DNA from: Robiginitalea sp. | Lineage (GTDB): Bacteria > Bacteroidota > Bacteroidia > Flavobacteriales > Flavobacteriaceae | Assembly: GCA_024638915.1 (NCBI GenBank) | Contig: JAHEJJ010000007.1 | Span: forward strand, 1 to 64,000 | Direction of reading: 5' to 3' | DNA length: 64,000 nucleotides | The notes under the pieces: model-generated | What the model saw: only the letters and a program-made list of their open reading frames with translations | The model's database searches: none | Told to the model about the DNA's origin: nothing | Translations under genes and position numbers: made by a program | Shown here: one piece after another, positions 61,971 to 64,000 of the stretch | Layout: every line of letters begins with the position of its first letter | Position numbering within the stretch: position 1 is the first letter of the stretch

Positions 61971-63725
61971 TCAACGTTGCTCGTATTGTACCGCTGCGGT
62001 GGCCACCGGTTCGTAGATCTCAAGGATCCATTTCTCATCCTCATAGTCTCCGTCCAGGTGCGAGTTCATCGCTAAACGAGCATCGTCTTTATTGGGAAAA
62101 TCGGCCAGATATACGTAATACAACCCATTCTTTCTATTATAAAATTGTCTGGCATTCAAACCTTCATTGTTCAACTTGTTTACAAAAGCCTTTAAATACC
62201 TTTTATTCGAATAAACATTGACAATTAAATAATAACCAGAATCAACCCCGATAATATCCGACCGATTTTGATTTCGTATTGGAATTTCTTTAAAATCCTT
62301 TCTTGCAGGCACCTTGGTGCTAGGTTCAGCAGCTGCCTGGGTAACCTTTTTCTTTGGTACATAAATATTGTTATCAATGGAAGCAGTGGCGGTTTCATAA
62401 TTAACACCGGTTAAGCGGTTGAAACGGTCCTTGGTCTTCACATCGATTTCATTTCGCATGAGCCTGACGATAGTTTCGAACTGCTTTTCATACATCGCCG
62501 TTCGGGCTTTTTCTATCGAGTCTTGCCTCCAGATCAACTCATCCAGGATCAAACGGTTTTCCATCGCGAGGCTATGATCCTGTTGCTGAGTGGTACTCAG
62601 GGCCACTGCCGTTTTATCGACCGTGGTGTTTGTCCTGTCCTTCTTCCTGCCTTTTTGCTCCTGTTGCTCTTTTTTCAGCTGCGCGATCTGCTCCTCATAA
62701 TTCCTTACGATCCTGTCGATTTGTGCATCCTTGGAATCCACACTGCTGAACAAACCATCGGGCGTGCTAAGGTCCTCCTTAAATGTATAGGCCAACGATA
62801 ATTCGTGGTTCCATCCCAAATTGGCAGATTGATCTGAAATATTCTTCTCCATCAGATACCCGATGGAAAGTTGCTTGCTCAGATTAAACCCAAGTCCGAA
62901 GGAAAGTCCAAAGGTCTGATCATAGGTACTCTGCAACCATCCATAATTTGGTAAATCGAGTAGTATGGAGCCGATATAAGTGAAATCACCTTCGGTATTC
63001 TGACCTACCTGCACCAGGGGCATCATTCTGGCATTCTCGAAAAGCCCGGCAGTAGCCGCAAAAAGATGGCTATACTGTACAGAAGCTTTCAGATTTTCAG
63101 TTCCAAAACCCGTAATGAGTTCGTTCGAGGTCTGATTGTACTCTATCAGGTCTTTGGCATAGAGTCCGAAATCGAACTGGCCTACTGATAAAGCGATCCC
63201 GGGATGGATCCCGATTCTGTTCTCACGTCGGGTATCGAGCAGTGTAGGGTCGTTTTCAGGGGTAACTATACGGTCCTGATCCAGGCCACCACTCATATAA
63301 CTTACATTGGTACCAAAGGTCAGGCTGGTCTTATCACCCAGTCGAACCGAGTTGGCATAATTGGCATTAAAGCCAAATTCCTGCATTATTCCCGACCATT
63401 GGCCATAAATACCGATACCGAGTGCTGTATGTTCGTTCATCTTATTGCTAAAACCGAGGTAATAATTCTGTGCATTGTCCTCAAACGAAGCGTACTGGTT
63501 CCGGTGAAGGATATTGATGTACGATTTGTTTTCACGGACCAATGAGAAGGTCGGGTTGATTAAAAATCGATTAAAAAACAGCTGGTTGTGAAAAGTAGCG
63601 TTTACACTGATCTCTGTCAGGTTTTCCTGTCCGTATGTGGCGCTAAGGCCAAGCAGCAGGCAGATTGAGATAATCAGATAGTTCTTTCTTTCCGTTATGT
63701 GGCTAAAAGCATTCATAACTATCAT
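61971..63725 (-). CDS. PorP/SprF-family type IX secretion membrane protein with C-terminal SPOR-like domain
   Basis: 584 aa. A signal peptide (about residues 16-32, ending ATYGQ) precedes the PorP/SprF beta barrel (FFNRFLINPTFSLVRENKSYINILHRNQYASFED; alternating strands to about 325). Then a coiled-coil-like charged linker (IDRIVRNYEEQIAQLKKEQQEQKGRKKDR), and a C-terminal SPOR-like repeat (GYYLIVNVYSNKRYLKAFVNKLNNEGLNARQFYNRKNGLYYVYLADFPNKDDA). The barrel anchors type IX secreted proteins; the SPOR part could bind peptidoglycan. Start at one of two ATGs (63725 or 63716). Confidence 0.82.
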   Translation of the reverse strand: MIVMNAFSHITERKNYLIISICLLLGLSATYGQENLTEISVNATFHNQLFFNRFLINPTFSLVRENKSYINILHRNQYASFEDNAQNYYLGFSNKMNEHTALGIGIYGQWSGIMQEFGFNANYANSVRLGDKTSLTFGTNVSYMSGGLDQDRIVTPENDPTLLDTRRENRIGIHPGIALSVGQFDFGLYAKDLIEYNQTSNELITGFGTENLKASVQYSHLFAATAGLFENARMMPLVQVGQNTEGDFTYIGSILLDLPNYGWLQSTYDQTFGLSFGLGFNLSKQLSIGYLMEKNISDQSANLGWNHELSLAYTFKEDLSTPDGLFSSVDSKDAQIDRIVRNYEEQIAQLKKEQQEQKGRKKDRTNTTVDKTAVALSTTQQQDHSLAMENRLILDELIWRQDSIEKARTAMYEKQFETIVRLMRNEIDVKTKDRFNRLTGVNYETATASIDNNIYVPKKKVTQAAAEPSTKVPARKDFKEIPIRNQNRSDIIGVDSGYYLIVNVYSNKRYLKAFVNKLNNEGLNARQFYNRKNGLYYVYLADFPNKDDARLAMNSHLDGDYEDEKWILEIYEPVATAAVQYEQR

Positions 63726-63850
63726 CTTTAGGGTTGTATTGTCGGAAAATGGTTGTTAGACCATCATCCATCGGGGTTGTTTTTCCTGGAATTACTTCCG
63801 GGTAAACGATCTGCCAAACCAGGGGTCAGATGGCGGGGCGATCGGTATTT

Positions 63851-63871
63851 CCCCGGCCATATATGCCGGGG
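63851..63871 (-). terminator. Hairpin after the partial gene at the window end
   Basis: CCCCGGC (63851-63857) and GCCGGGG (63865-63871) pair perfectly around CATATAT, 14 bases after the stop of the partial gene. It has no clear T-run. Confidence 0.5.
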
Positions 63872-63884
63872 AAGGTTCCATTTA

Positions 63885-64000
63885 TTAGTCCTGAAATAAG
63901 GTGTTGGTATACCCTGTACTCAGGGAATTATTCACCAGGTTGAGATATTCGTGATCTGCTTTCTCAAGCAGGGCCTGTTCTTCGGCTCCGCTATAGGAGA
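63885..64000 (-). CDS. C-terminal end of a gene continuing beyond the window
   Basis: The minus strand is open from the window edge to a double stop (TAATAA, last codon at 63885-63887), giving 37 residues that end NSLSTGYTNTLFQD. The fragment is acidic and helical in its first part (AEEQALLEKADHEYLNLV). I do not recognise it. PorP/SprF genes usually follow a gene for a large secreted adhesin, so that is possible but not shown. Confidence 0.5.
   Translation of the reverse strand, partial: SYSGAEEQALLEKADHEYLNLVNNSLSTGYTNTLFQD

Noticed and set aside
1-64000. CRISPR arrays, prophage, insertion sequences and rRNA
   Set aside because: No regularly spaced repeat array, transposase, integrase or rRNA-like sequence was seen. 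The only tandem repeat is the tRNA-related one at 88-188.

Overview
The window looks like a chromosomal segment of a marine-type member of the Flavobacteriaceae (Bacteroidetes). The evidence is a short Bacteroidetes-type primary sigma factor, the type IX secretion regulator PorX, a PorP/SprF-family outer-membrane protein, the lpxD / lpxC-fabZ / lpxA / efp block with a fused LpxC-FabZ, a his operon in the flavobacterial order, start contexts without Shine-Dalgarno sequences, several TTG starts, and lipoprotein signals typical of the phylum. No rRNA operon, phage, insertion sequence or CRISPR array is visible.

Layout. 1-276: tRNA-Leu(CAG) whose 5' leader carries two tandem chimeric copies of its own 5' half. 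277-3960: secreted M14 carboxypeptidase, AmpD-like amidase lipoprotein and a cytochrome c/FG-GAP lipoprotein in one overlapping operon. 4016-11938: serine hydrolase, MenB, glycosyltransferase, SF2 helicase, 2-hydroxyacid dehydrogenase, a DUF6155-like protein and the primary sigma factor. 12025-12261: two previously unlisted, related 33/32-aa acidic microproteins. 12409-21955: a six-gene envelope polysaccharide-type operon, tightly packed, made of a hybrid histidine kinase with HPt, a stand-alone receiver, a HEAT-repeat membrane protein, a processive GT2, a sulfatase/phosphotransferase-like membrane enzyme with TPRs, and a YaiO-type beta barrel. 22148-34046 and up to 35242: dipeptidase, PSD-like decarboxylase, CysE-CysM, tandem alpha/beta hydrolases, TruA-like synthase, DUF418 membrane protein, and an AAA+/VWA pair. 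35283-43499: a complete histidine operon (hisGDCBHAFIE) with two passengers (GNAT, DinB-like) and a readable transcription attenuator with a His-His-His leader peptide. 43549-48223: prohibitin-like protein, VWA membrane protein, FabG, SucD. 48291-53015: lipid A and EF-P genes. 53157-56383: HD hydrolase, PorX, TsaE. 56439-57199: secreted protein plus a small membrane gene broken by an in-frame stop. 57267-58064: a small membrane protein and two previously unlisted double-glycine-leader peptides, each with a GxxxG motif. 58065-64000: DegT aminotransferase, nitroreductase, TauE/SafE permease, a LuxR-type regulator with a Glu in place of the phosphoacceptor Asp, and a PorP/SprF-SPOR protein, then the tail of one more gene.

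The best candidates for something undescribed are the tandem double-glycine peptides at 57560-57936, which look like a two-peptide bacteriocin or secreted peptide signal with no transporter nearby, and the microprotein pair at 12025-12261 trailing the polysaccharide/phosphorelay operon. Both were found by translating intergenic DNA by eye. Functions for them are inference only.
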